Below are positions 23,759 to 32,310 of a stretch of 41,044 bases of DNA, piece after piece. The DNA comes from Pseudomonadota bacterium (lineage in GTDB: Bacteria > Pseudomonadota > Alphaproteobacteria > Rhizobiales > Xanthobacteraceae). Position 1 is the stretch's first letter, and every line of letters begins with the position of its first letter. Location of the stretch: positions 1 to 41,044 of the forward strand of contig JAFAGM010000048.1 in assembly GCA_023422775.1 (NCBI GenBank), read 5' to 3'. Under the pieces are notes generated by a model, which did not search any database, was not told where the DNA came from, and worked only from the letters and a program-made list of their open reading frames with translations. Both the position numbers and the translations under genes were made by a program.

Positions 23759-23922
23759 GAAAGTCCTCCCCGGTGTCTGGGGGCGGCGCCGTTTTTGCCG
23801 GCGCTTCAGGTACCCCAAGGCTGCTCCTGCGGGCCAAAATGCCCGCCGCCACCGCGCAAAGCAAGCAGATCCGGAACCTCGCCCGAGGCAGGGAATTGTT
23901 TTCCTTCGAACGGAGCAAAGCC

Positions 23923-24147
23923 ATGGCACGGAAATACTCAAGGAAGGCATCCGCCGATGTCGAGCGCGCAATGAAAAAGCGCAAGGCCGGCACGCTGAAG
24001 AGCGGCCGCTCGGGCCGCAAGGTCACCAGCCGCAAGCAGGCGATCGCGATCGGCCTGTCCGAGGCGCGAGCCAAGGGCAAGAAGGTGCCGAAGAAGGCTT
24101 CGAAGAAACGCAAAACGGCGAAGAAGGCGAAGAAGTCAAAGCGCTAA
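23923..24147 (+). CDS. DUF6496 family small lysine-rich basic protein
   Basis: This 74-residue protein is very rich in Lys, Arg and Ala. It contains the family core GTLKSGRSGRKVTSRKQAIA (about 27-46), followed by IGLSEARAKGKK and a C-terminal tail of repeated KKAxKK. The charge suggests binding to nucleic acid, like histone-H1-like tails, but no function is known. The ATG at 23923 is preceded by CGGAGCAAAGCC. It lies 112 bases upstream of ligD in the same direction. A GGAAC at 23873 might belong to a stress promoter, but its spacing to the next GTT is too long. Confidence 0.8.
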   Translation: MARKYSRKASADVERAMKKRKAGTLKSGRSGRKVTSRKQAIAIGLSEARAKGKKVPKKASKKRKTAKKAKKSKR

Positions 24148-24192
24148 CCCCGCAATGACGGTCCATTGCAATCCCCGTCACGGTTGGGTTTG

Positions 24193-24217
24193 GGAACTTC
24201 AACGGCTACTATAGGTT
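24193..24217 (+). promoter_or_regulatory. Near-consensus EcfG-type promoter before ligD
   Basis: GGAAC at 24193-24197 and GGTT at 24214-24217 are 16 bases apart. The alphaproteobacterial general-stress sigma factor EcfG recognises GGAAC-N16/17-CGTT, so one -10 base differs. The start would lie about 35 bases before ligD. Confidence 0.45.
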
Positions 24218-24259
24218 TTCGTTTGCCGCCCGGGCGGCCTTGATCCCTGAGGTTTGGCC

Positions 24260-26920
24260 GTGGCGTTGAAGAGCCTGAGCACGTACCGGAAGAAGCGCGA
24301 TTTCGGCAAGACCGCAGAGCCCTCCGGCGATATCAGGGTCTCCCCCGCCAGAGGCCGCCGGTTCGTGATCCAGAAGCACGACGCGACCCGGCTGCATTAC
24401 GACCTGCGGCTGGAGTTCGAGGGCGTCTTCAAGTCCTGGGCGGTGACGCGCGGCCCCTCGCTCGATCCACGCGACAAGCGGCTGGCGGTCGAGGTCGAGG
24501 ACCATCCGCTGGACTACGGCGACTTCGAAGGCACGATTCCCGATGACCAGTATGGCGGCGGCACCGTGATGCTGTGGGATCGCGGCTTCTGGGAGTCCGA
24601 TGATCCCGATCGCGGCTTCAGGAAGGGCGATCTGAAATTTACCCTGCATGGCGACAAACTGCACGGCAGTTGGGTGCTGGTGCGGATGAAGGGCGACCGC
24701 TATGGCGGCAAGCGCACCAACTGGCTGCTGATCAAGCACCGCGACGAATTCGCGAGAGAAGGCGAGGCCAACGACATCCTCGATCAGGATCGATCGGTGG
24801 CCTCGGGACGAACGATGGCGCAGATCGCCGACGGCAAGGGCAAGGCGCCAAAGCCGTTCATGCTGGCCAAGGGCAAGACGAAAGCGGACGCAGTCTGGCA
24901 ATCGAACCGCGGCGATGCCGCCGAGGCGCGCGCCAGGGGCAAGACGACCAAGGGCAAAACGGCGGCGCTGCGATCCGTTCCCGAGACGAAAACACGTTCG
25001 GCGGCGAAGGCCGTCAAACCGAAGAAGGTCGCTGCCATACCTGATTTCGTCGCGCCGCAGCTTTGCGCCACCGTCGAACGCCCGCCCAATTCGGATGGCT
25101 GGTGCCACGAGGTCAAGTTCGACGGCTACCGCGTGCAACTGCGTGTCGAGGATGGCGAGGTTGCGCTGAATACCCGAAAGGGACTGAACTGGACCAAAAA
25201 GTTCGGTGCCATCGCCCGCGAAGCGGAATCGTTCCCCGATGTTCTGATCGACGGCGAGATCGCCGCGCTCGACAATAAAGGCGTCCCGCATTTTTCGGCG
25301 CTGCAGGAGGCATTGTCGGACGGCAAGACCGACAATCTCATCTTCTTCGCGTTCGACCTGCTGTTTCACGGCAGAGAGGATCTTCGCTTGCTGCCGCTGC
25401 GCGAACGCAAGGCGCGGTTGAAGCATCTTCTGGAGCGGCGCAAGGGCGGTGAAAAGCTGATCCGTTACGTCGATCACTTCGAAGAGCGCGGCGATACCGT
25501 GCTGCAATCCGCCAAGCAACTGCAGCTCGAGGGCATCATCTCCAAGAAGCTCGACGCGCCCTATCGCTCCGGCCGCTCCGAGAGCTGGACCAAGGCCAAG
25601 GTGCGCGGCGGGCAGGAGGTAGTGCTCGGCGGCTGGAAGACCACCAACGGAAAATTCCGCTCGCTGATGGCCGGCGTCCATCGCAACGGCCATCTGGCGT
25701 TCGTCGGGATGGTCGGCACCGGCTTCGGGCAGGACACGGTTCGCCGCATCATGCCGGCGTTGAAGGCGAAAGCTTCGGCCAGGAATCCGTTCGGCGGCAA
25801 GGATGCGCCGAAGAAGACCCGCGACGTGCATTGGCTGAAACCCGAACTGGTTGCCGAGATCGAGTTCGCCGGCTGGACGGACGGCGGCAACATCCGGCAG
25901 GCCGCGTTCAAGGGGCTCCGGCAGGACAAGCCGGCAGACGAAGTGCAGGCGGAGGTGCCCGTGATGACGAAAGTCGCGAAGCCGCTGGTCAGGTCCGGGA
26001 AATCATCGGCGAACAAGTCCGCCGAGGTGATGGGCGTCGTCATCTCCAAACCCGACAAGGCGTTGTGGCCCGATGGCGGCGATGGGGAGCCCGTCACCAA
26101 GCTCGACCTCGCCCAATATTTCGAGGCGGTCGGAGATTGGATGATCGGCCACATCAGGGGGCGGCCGTGTTCCGTGGTGCGCGCGCCGGACGGCATCAAG
26201 GGCGAGACCTTCTTCCAGCGCCACGGCATGTCCGGCGGTTCGGAACTGCTCAAGCTCGCCAAGGTCGCGGGCGATCGCAGGCCCTATTTGCAGATCGATC
26301 GCGTCGAGGCACTGGCGGCCGTGGCGCAGAGCGGCGGGCTGGAGCTGCATCCCTGGAATTGCGCGCCTGACGATTACGACACGCCGGGGCGGCTGGTGTT
26401 CGATCTCGACCCCGCGCCTGAGGTTGAGTTCGCTGATGTGATCGAGGCCGCCAAGGACATGCGCGAGCGTCTCACAGCGGTGGGTCTGGAGAGCTTCTGC
26501 AAGACCACCGGCGGCAAGGGCCTGCACGTCGTGACGCCGCTGCTCCATGGCGCGCGCGACAAGGTCAGCTGGAAGGAAGCCAAGGCGTTTGCGCAGGGCG
26601 TCTGCCAGTGGATGGCGAACGACGAGCCCGAGCGATATCTGCTCAACATGTCGAAGAAGGCGCGCAGGGGAAAGATCTTCCTCGACTACTTGCGCAACGA
26701 CCGCATGTCGACCGCCGTCGCCGTGCTGTCGCCCCGCGCGCGTGAGGGCGCTACCGTATCGATGCCGCTGACCTGGACGCAGGTGCGCTCCGATCTCGAT
26801 CCGAAGAAATATACGGTGCGGACTGTGCCGGTGCTGCTGGCAAAGACGAAGGCATGGCAGGACTATGATGATGCGGCAGCGTCGATCAAGGCGGCGATGA
26901 AGAGGCTGGAAGCGAAGTAG
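24260..26920 (+). CDS. ligD: Multifunctional ATP-dependent DNA ligase LigD (NHEJ)
   Basis: LigD works with Ku in bacterial non-homologous end joining. This 886-residue copy has the order phosphoesterase - ligase - polymerase. Residues 35-175 form the 3'-phosphoesterase (HDATRLHYDLRLE at 40-52, GTIPDDQYGGG). The ligase domain carries the adenylated Lys286 in EVKFDGYR, followed by DGEIAALD and SRSE/KAKVR motifs. From about 590 is the primase-like polymerase domain with the metal-binding pair Asp715 and Asp717 in FDLDPAP. A lysine-rich linker (about 205-260) joins the first two domains. The start is GTG at 24260, with TGAGGT seven bases upstream; TTG at 24254 is possible. No Ku gene is in the window. 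A near-consensus EcfG promoter precedes it. Confidence 0.96.
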   Translation: MALKSLSTYRKKRDFGKTAEPSGDIRVSPARGRRFVIQKHDATRLHYDLRLEFEGVFKSWAVTRGPSLDPRDKRLAVEVEDHPLDYGDFEGTIPDDQYGGGTVMLWDRGFWESDDPDRGFRKGDLKFTLHGDKLHGSWVLVRMKGDRYGGKRTNWLLIKHRDEFAREGEANDILDQDRSVASGRTMAQIADGKGKAPKPFMLAKGKTKADAVWQSNRGDAAEARARGKTTKGKTAALRSVPETKTRSAAKAVKPKKVAAIPDFVAPQLCATVERPPNSDGWCHEVKFDGYRVQLRVEDGEVALNTRKGLNWTKKFGAIAREAESFPDVLIDGEIAALDNKGVPHFSALQEALSDGKTDNLIFFAFDLLFHGREDLRLLPLRERKARLKHLLERRKGGEKLIRYVDHFEERGDTVLQSAKQLQLEGIISKKLDAPYRSGRSESWTKAKVRGGQEVVLGGWKTTNGKFRSLMAGVHRNGHLAFVGMVGTGFGQDTVRRIMPALKAKASARNPFGGKDAPKKTRDVHWLKPELVAEIEFAGWTDGGNIRQAAFKGLRQDKPADEVQAEVPVMTKVAKPLVRSGKSSANKSAEVMGVVISKPDKALWPDGGDGEPVTKLDLAQYFEAVGDWMIGHIRGRPCSVVRAPDGIKGETFFQRHGMSGGSELLKLAKVAGDRRPYLQIDRVEALAAVAQSGGLELHPWNCAPDDYDTPGRLVFDLDPAPEVEFADVIEAAKDMRERLTAVGLESFCKTTGGKGLHVVTPLLHGARDKVSWKEAKAFAQGVCQWMANDEPERYLLNMSKKARRGKIFLDYLRNDRMSTAVAVLSPRAREGATVSMPLTWTQVRSDLDPKKYTVRTVPVLLAKTKAWQDYDDAAASIKAAMKRLEAK

Positions 26921-26962
26921 GAAAGTAGCGCGTGCATTCACACTCGCCACGCCACCCACACT

Positions 26963-27062
26963 CGTCATACCCCGCGAAGGCGGGGTATCCAGTACGCCGC
27001 GGCTTATCGGTTGAACCGCTGGCGTCTCTGGAATACTGGGTCACCCGCCTTCGCGGGTGACG
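26963..27062. repeat. Imperfect palindromic repeat between convergent genes
   Basis: The left arm 26963-26994 (CGTCATACCCCGCGAAGGCG then GGGTATCCAGTA) and right arm 27034-27062 (TACTGGGTCACCCGCCTTCG then CGGGTGACG) are imperfectly complementary. Each arm also folds on itself (ACCCCGC/GCGGGGT and CACCCGC/GCGGGTG). It separates ligD from the converging DUF3309 gene and is another dispersed-repeat type. Confidence 0.65.
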
Positions 27063-27119
27063 ACAATCCTGGTGTGAGATGGATGGGGCCCGTTACCCAC
27101 CCACGCGTTTGCGCGTGTG

Positions 27120-27284
27120 TTATAATTTCCCGAGCAGCAGCAGGATCAGCAGGATCACGATGATCAGCCCAAGGCCGCCGCCGCCGTAATAGCCGGTGCC
27201 GTAGAACGGACCGCCGCCGATGCCGCTGAAACCGCCGAGCAGGGCGATGATGAGAATGATAAGAATGATGGTCCCGAGTGACAT
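27120..27284 (-). CDS. DUF3309 family small membrane protein
   Basis: This gene encodes 54 residues. Two hydrophobic runs (TIILIILIIALL at about 5-16 and LGLIIVILLILLLL at about 38-51) flank a glycine/tyrosine-rich centre (GGFSGIGGGPFYGTGYYGGG). This layout is typical of DUF3309 peptides, which are widespread in alpha- and betaproteobacteria, of unknown function and often stress-induced. AGGAG lies six bases before the ATG at 27284. A consensus EcfG promoter about 57 bases upstream supports real expression in the general stress response. It converges with ligD. Confidence 0.85.
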   Translation of the reverse strand: MSLGTIILIILIIALLGGFSGIGGGPFYGTGYYGGGGLGLIIVILLILLLLGKL

Positions 27285-27340
27285 GAATTTCTCCTCAGCC
27301 CGAAGCGGGGTATTTGCTTGCTCTGCCCTTCAGCATGAAC

Positions 27341-27365
27341 AACGAGGAGGAGCCATGAAAGTTCC
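27341..27365 (-). promoter_or_regulatory. Consensus EcfG (general stress) promoter of the DUF3309 gene
   Basis: On the minus strand GGAAC (27365-27361) is followed after exactly 16 bases by CGTT (27344-27341), the full EcfG/sigma-T consensus. The predicted start near 27334 leaves a leader of about 50 bases. Confidence 0.75.
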
Positions 27366-27449
27366 AGCAGGCGCCGCGATGATGCACGCGCCCTTACGCT
27401 TCTGATTGCGCGTTATTACATGCGATCGGAGCAACGGAGGATCAGGTCG

Positions 27450-27761
27450 ATGAGCAAGCCGCTTGTGGTTTCCATTCCGCACAGTCTGGGACGCGAGGAG
27501 GCGATGCGCCGCCTGAAGACGGGGCTTTCGCGCGCCGCCACCAGCGTGCCTGTGCTCAGTGTCGACGAGGAACGGTGGGAAGACAACCGGATGATCTTTC
27601 GTGTTCGCGCGCTCGGGCAGGCGGCGGCCGGCCATGTCGACGTCGCCGAGGATCATGTGCAGGTGGAAGTCGTGCTGCCGTGGCTGCTGCAGCGCTTTGC
27701 AGAGGTCGCGCAAGCTGCGATCCGCAGCCGCGGCACGCTGCTACTGACCAGGAAGGGCTGA
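27450..27761 (+). CDS. Polyhydroxyalkanoic acid system family protein (PHA_gran_rgn)
   Basis: This 103-residue protein fits PF09650: an N-terminal VVSIPHSLGREEAMRRLKTG, a strand-rich middle (NRMIFRVRALGQAAAGHVDV) and a C-terminal DHVQVEVVLPWLLQRFAE. Members are named from neighbourhood with PHA granule genes in some genomes; the molecular role is unknown, and no PHA gene is nearby here. GGAGG at 27436-27440 precedes the ATG at 27450. Its 3' end overlaps the 3' end of convergent treY by 21 bases, with no room for a terminator between them. Confidence 0.82.
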   Translation: MSKPLVVSIPHSLGREEAMRRLKTGLSRAATSVPVLSVDEERWEDNRMIFRVRALGQAAAGHVDVAEDHVQVEVVLPWLLQRFAEVAQAAIRSRGTLLLTRKG

Positions 27762-30548
27762 TGTCCGGCTGCGCCTTCGTGCAGGCTTTATCGCCCCGTT
27801 GAACCGGGCCTTCAGCACCGCGACCGACAGGTGCGCCAGCAGGTCTGACAGGCGCAGTTGCGTCGCGTCGGCATCGGCGAAGCCTTCGACGGCATAGCCG
27901 CTGACACTCAGCGCCGCATCGTACATCGCAGAAACCGGCCAGCTTCGGCCCTGGTCGGTGAACGCGGCGAAACAACGCGGGACCACGACGATTGCGGCAT
28001 CGCGGCCGTGTCGCCGTGCGAATGCGATGAAATGATCGCGATGCTGCCCGGTCATCTCCAGCGGCTCATAATCGCCGTCAGTGAATACACTGGCCAGTTC
28101 GGTTCGCAGCTTCAGAAGTTGCCTTGTCCAGGCCAGCTTCAAATGGCCGCTGGGCCATTCCCGCACCAGCCGATGCCAGTCTGGCTCCTCCAGCGTCTCC
28201 AGCAGGCGGGCGCGTGCGGCAAAATCGACCGGCCGCCGGTTGTCGGGATCGACCAGCGAAAAATCCCAAAGCTCCGTGCCCTGATAGAAGTCAGGCACGC
28301 CCGGCATGGTCGCCTTCAACGTGATCTGGCTGAGCGAGTTCACCGCGCCCAGCAGTGACAGGCGCTGTGCCAGCGTTTGCAGCGAACCCAGAAATTCGCC
28401 TGACAGCGCGGGATCGAGGATTCTTGCGACGAAGCGCTTGACACCCGCTTCGTAAGGTTCGTGCGGGTTGAGCCAGCTCGTCTCCTCCTTGCCCTCGCGC
28501 GCGGCCTTGAGCGCGTATTCCTGCATTCGCTCCGCAAACGAGGCATCGTCGGGCTGCCATGCCCCCAGCAGTGCCTGATACAGCATGTATTCGAACGTCG
28601 CCGACGGCGCGCGAAAATTTCCCTCTGCCGTCACATGCGGCGCGTTGAGCAGCTTCCACCGCGCCACGGCGCTGGTCCATTCGCCGGGAATTTCCGCCAG
28701 CGCCATGATCCGCGCGCGGGCATCCTCGCCGCGCTTGGTGTCGTGGGTCGCGGTCGCCGTCATGCCATGCGGCCATTCCCTGGCGCGGGTTTGCATCAGC
28801 CCGTGGAAGCTCTCTACAGAGAGCGGCTTTGCCGCCGGATCGCCGCCCACTTCATTGAGCGCGAGCAGGCGGTGGTAGCGGTAGAAGGTCGTGTCCTCGA
28901 GCGATTTTGCCATCATCGGCCCGGTGAACTGCTGCACCTTCAGCGCGAACCGGCGCACGCGCGGCGCGCTGTGGGCGGCGCGTCCGGGATCGACCAGATC
29001 CATCGTCAAGGTGTCGCGCAGGAAATCGAAGATGCCGTCGTCGGCCGCAAACCAGTCGGCGCGCGCCCGTTCGATGGTCTCCGCGATCAGCTTGCGGTCG
29101 TGATCGGTCACATCGGATGACGTCAGGTAGGTGCGATAGACCGGGAAGTGCAGCACGTAGAGTTCGAGCGCCTGCCGCAGGCTGTCGGCAGAATAGTCGC
29201 GGGTGGAGTAATGTCCGCTGGCGATGCGCGCGAGCAGGCGCGTCAGTACGGTGAATTCGCTGGCCAGCAGCGTTTCCAGCACGCGGCGCTTGGCCTCCTT
29301 CAGCACAGGATCGAGCTGCGGCGAGCGGTTGCTGATCTGCCGCCAGATCTCGTCGAGTGGCCCGAGGCCGCTTCCATCGGTGAGTACCTGCGTTATGGCG
29401 TTCATCCACTCATATCCGGTGGTGCCGTGGACGCCGCTGAACGCCGGCAGCTTTTCCTGCTCGCCGAGAATTTTCTCGATCACCACGTAGAACGGCGCGA
29501 TGCGGTCGCGCTGCGCCTCGCGGACCAGCCGGCGAAGGCGCTGAAAATACTGGACGGGATCGCGCAGGCCGTCGATGTGGTCTAGCCGTAGCCCCTGCAG
29601 CTTCCCTTCCTCGATCAGCCGCCTCACCAGGCGATGGATCGCCTCGAAGGTTCCGGCATCCTCGACGCGCAGCCCTGCCAGCGTGTTGATATCGAAGAAG
29701 CGGCGGTAGTTGATATCGCTGGAGGCAAGCCGCCAATGGGCGAGCCGGTAGTGCTGCCGTTCCAGCAGATGGTGCAGCGCCAGCGTCGCGGCAACGCGGT
29801 CCGGTCCGGCGCGATAGGCGTCGAGCCCCCGCGCGATGATCTCCGCCCCGCCGGAGATGTCCCTCAATCGGGCCTTGAAATCCGGCGCTTCCTTGCGGTT
29901 GGGATGGCGCAGCCCGGCATAGCGCGCGGCAAGGGCAAGCATCTCCTTTCCCGGCGTGCTTTGTTCGGCACCGGCTTCCTTGATGGCCATGCGCAGGATT
30001 TCGCCGTAGCGCTCCGGCGCAATCGGCAGCCGATGTTCGAAATACCACGCCGAGAAGCTGCCTTCGTCGGCGTCGTAGCGCAACTCGATCTCGCCGCGCT
30101 CCAGTGCTTCCCCGTAGGAAGCACCCAGGATCGGCAGCAGCACGCCGCCGCGGTTGCGATGTGGCAGCTGCTCCCAGTCGATGTCGAACGAGGCCGCGTG
30201 CGGCGAGGCGGGCCCCCATTCGAGCACGTCGAGCCACCACGGATTATCGGCAAAATGCACGCCGACATGATTGGGCACGAAATCCAGAATCAGCCCGAGG
30301 TCGTGCTGCCGCAATGCCGTGCTCAGCCGCTCAAATCCGGCCTCGCCGCCAAGCTCGGGATTAAGCTGTGTGTGGTCGACGATGTCATAGCCATGGCTCG
30401 ATCCTTTGCGCGCCTTCAGAAAGGGGGAGGCATAGAGATGCGTCACGCCGAGCGCCTTCAAATACGGCACGACGCCGGCGGCGGCTTCGAAGTTGAAATC
30501 GGCAGTGAGCTGCAGGCGGTAGGTCGCGATCGGGATCGCCGGGGGCAT
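27741..30548 (-). CDS. treY: Maltooligosyltrehalose synthase TreY
   Basis: TreY turns the reducing end of a linear alpha-1,4-glucan into a terminal trehalose unit, the first step of the TreY-TreZ route. The 935-residue GH13 enzyme begins ATYRLQL and has YASPFLKARKGSSHGYD, LDFVPNHVG, nucleophile Asp323 in GLRLDHIDG, acid/base Glu358 in VVIEKILGE, and the GTTGYEW motif. Length is normal for the family. The ATG at 30548 is four bases after the treZ stop, making it the last gene of the glgE-treS-glgB-glgX-treZ-treY operon. Its final codons overlap the PHA-family gene on the other strand. Confidence 0.97.
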   Translation of the reverse strand: MPPAIPIATYRLQLTADFNFEAAAGVVPYLKALGVTHLYASPFLKARKGSSHGYDIVDHTQLNPELGGEAGFERLSTALRQHDLGLILDFVPNHVGVHFADNPWWLDVLEWGPASPHAASFDIDWEQLPHRNRGGVLLPILGASYGEALERGEIELRYDADEGSFSAWYFEHRLPIAPERYGEILRMAIKEAGAEQSTPGKEMLALAARYAGLRHPNRKEAPDFKARLRDISGGAEIIARGLDAYRAGPDRVAATLALHHLLERQHYRLAHWRLASSDINYRRFFDINTLAGLRVEDAGTFEAIHRLVRRLIEEGKLQGLRLDHIDGLRDPVQYFQRLRRLVREAQRDRIAPFYVVIEKILGEQEKLPAFSGVHGTTGYEWMNAITQVLTDGSGLGPLDEIWRQISNRSPQLDPVLKEAKRRVLETLLASEFTVLTRLLARIASGHYSTRDYSADSLRQALELYVLHFPVYRTYLTSSDVTDHDRKLIAETIERARADWFAADDGIFDFLRDTLTMDLVDPGRAAHSAPRVRRFALKVQQFTGPMMAKSLEDTTFYRYHRLLALNEVGGDPAAKPLSVESFHGLMQTRAREWPHGMTATATHDTKRGEDARARIMALAEIPGEWTSAVARWKLLNAPHVTAEGNFRAPSATFEYMLYQALLGAWQPDDASFAERMQEYALKAAREGKEETSWLNPHEPYEAGVKRFVARILDPALSGEFLGSLQTLAQRLSLLGAVNSLSQITLKATMPGVPDFYQGTELWDFSLVDPDNRRPVDFAARARLLETLEEPDWHRLVREWPSGHLKLAWTRQLLKLRTELASVFTDGDYEPLEMTGQHRDHFIAFARRHGRDAAIVVVPRCFAAFTDQGRSWPVSAMYDAALSVSGYAVEGFADADATQLRLSDLLAHLSVAVLKARFNGAIKPARRRSRTSALPGQ

Positions 30549-30552
30549 TTTG

Positions 30553-32310
30553 CTATCCGATATGCCAGCGCACCGACCATGGCGGGACGCGCTCACTCAA
30601 CTCGCTGCCCCAGATCAGGGTTCCCCCGGCTTCGGCCGATGGTTGGCTGATCGGCTGATCCGACAGATTGGCGGAAAGGCGAAGCACGGCGCCGTCGCCC
30701 ATGTGCCAGTTGGCGGTGAGCAGGCCATTGTCGGCTGCGTGTGCCTTCCCAAAGGCGGCACCCGGCAGGCGGGGCACGATCTGCTCTCGCCGAACTTCCA
30801 GGAGGTCTTTGACCAGCGTCAGGCGCTTCCGCGCCACGGGCGCGTCGCGCCTATCCCAGTCGAGCACCGCGGAGTCTCTTGTCGAAGCGGCAAGCGCGTC
30901 GGGCACCTCGTCGCCATATTCCGCATAAGCCCAGGCCAACTCGACGCGGCGGCCCTTGCGGACGGCGTCAGCGAGATCGCCGCCGAAATCGCAGAAGAAC
31001 GGGAAGGAGGCTTTCGAGCCCCATTCCTCGCCCATGAACAGCATGGGAATCCCGGGCGCGATCAGCAGCACCGCCAGCGCCGCCTCGATCGCTCGCGCGT
31101 CGGCAACGTCTTCGAGGCGGTCGCCCAGCGCGCGATTGCCGATCTGGTCGTGGTTCTGCAGGAAATTGATGAAGGCCGTTGGCGCAAGATGCCCGCTCGG
31201 TTCGCCACGCTTTCCGCCGCGAAATTCCGATGCTTCGCCCTGATAGACGAATCCTGACGACAGCGCGCGGGCGATGTCCGAGATCGGCGAGCGCTGGTAG
31301 TCGCAATAATAACCCTGCTTCTCGCCGGTCATCAGCACGCGCCAGGCGTGATGATAGTCGTCGTTCCATTGCGCGCGATATTTACCCTGCGGCGGATCCT
31401 GGACAGGATCCAGGAGGCTCGCGCGGTTGTCGCCGTTTTCCAGCACCAGGTGAATATGGCGGCCGGTTTCCGCGGCGAGACGGCCGGCGGCCGCGCTGAT
31501 TTCGTGCAGCAGCGAGAGTCCGCCCGGCTCGACGATGCTGTTGACGGCGTCGAGCCGCAGCCCGTCGAGGCGATAGTCGCGCAGCCAGTGCAGTGCATTC
31601 TCGATCGCGAATGTGCGTACTTCGCTCATGCGATAGTCGATCGCGCTGCCCCACGGGGTCTGCGCTTCGGTGAAGAAGTCCGGCGCATAGCGGCCGAGGT
31701 AATTCCCCTCCGGCCCGAAATGATTGTAGACCACGTCGAGCAGCACCATCAGCCCGCGCTGGTGCGCCTCGTCGATCAGCGTCTTGAGATCCTCAGGCCT
31801 GCCATAGGCGCTGTCGGGCGCATACCACAGCACGCCGTCATAGCCCCAGTTGCGCGATCCGGCGAAGTCCGCCAGCGGCATCAGTTCCAGCACCGTAATG
31901 CCGGTTTCGACGAGATGATCGAGCCTGTCGATCATGGCGCGATAGGTGCCTTGCGCGGTGAAGGTGCCGACATGGGCCTCGACGATGACAGCTTCCTGCC
32001 ACGGCCGCCCGCGCCAGTTCGCGGCCCGCCACGCAAAGGCTGAGTGATCGATTATCTCGCTCGGGCCGAACACGTCCTCGGGCTGGAAGTCCGATGCCGG
32101 ATCGGGCACGTCGATCTCGTCGTCGATGCGAAACTTGTAGCGCGAGCCGGGTTTGACGCCGGCGATGTCGGTGGCGAACCAGCCATTCTCGCCACGGGTC
32201 AGCGCGTGCGGTTGCTCCAGCAGCACGTCGACACGTTTGGCTGCCGGTGCCCACAGCCGAAACTGAACGCCGGCTTCGGTCAGCCTTGGGCCGAACTGGC
32301 GGCCGCTCAT
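30553..32310 (-). CDS. treZ: Maltooligosyltrehalose trehalohydrolase TreZ
   Basis: TreZ cleaves the trehalose unit that TreY forms at the chain end. The 585-residue GH13 protein has an N-terminal beta-sandwich (FGPRLTEAGVQFRLWAP) and a catalytic barrel. VEAHVGTFTAQGTY and ELMPLADFAGSRNWGYDG are characteristic; nucleophile Asp254 lies in DGLRLDAVN, acid/base Glu291 in LVLENGDN, and Asp388 in LQNHDQIGN. Its ATG at 32310 overlaps the glgX stop by 4 bases (ATGA), and treY follows after 4 bases, so the three are probably translated as a unit. Confidence 0.97.
   Translation of the reverse strand: MSGRQFGPRLTEAGVQFRLWAPAAKRVDVLLEQPHALTRGENGWFATDIAGVKPGSRYKFRIDDEIDVPDPASDFQPEDVFGPSEIIDHSAFAWRAANWRGRPWQEAVIVEAHVGTFTAQGTYRAMIDRLDHLVETGITVLELMPLADFAGSRNWGYDGVLWYAPDSAYGRPEDLKTLIDEAHQRGLMVLLDVVYNHFGPEGNYLGRYAPDFFTEAQTPWGSAIDYRMSEVRTFAIENALHWLRDYRLDGLRLDAVNSIVEPGGLSLLHEISAAAGRLAAETGRHIHLVLENGDNRASLLDPVQDPPQGKYRAQWNDDYHHAWRVLMTGEKQGYYCDYQRSPISDIARALSSGFVYQGEASEFRGGKRGEPSGHLAPTAFINFLQNHDQIGNRALGDRLEDVADARAIEAALAVLLIAPGIPMLFMGEEWGSKASFPFFCDFGGDLADAVRKGRRVELAWAYAEYGDEVPDALAASTRDSAVLDWDRRDAPVARKRLTLVKDLLEVRREQIVPRLPGAAFGKAHAADNGLLTANWHMGDGAVLRLSANLSDQPISQPSAEAGGTLIWGSELSERVPPWSVRWHIG

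Noticed and set aside
23873..23900. Possible EcfG promoter before the DUF6496 gene (GGAAC at 23873-23877)
   Set aside because: The next GTT is 20 bases away instead of 16-17 and no CGTT occurs at the right distance.
24254..24256. TTG at 24254 as the LigD start
   Set aside because: GTG at 24260 has a better-spaced TGAGGT and gives the usual N-terminus of the family.
27355..27405. Tiny ORF of 16 codons after a GAGGAGGAG Shine-Dalgarno-like stretch
   Set aside because: The stretch coincides with the minus-strand EcfG promoter of the DUF3309 gene, which explains it better; there is no downstream partner or recognisable peptide.
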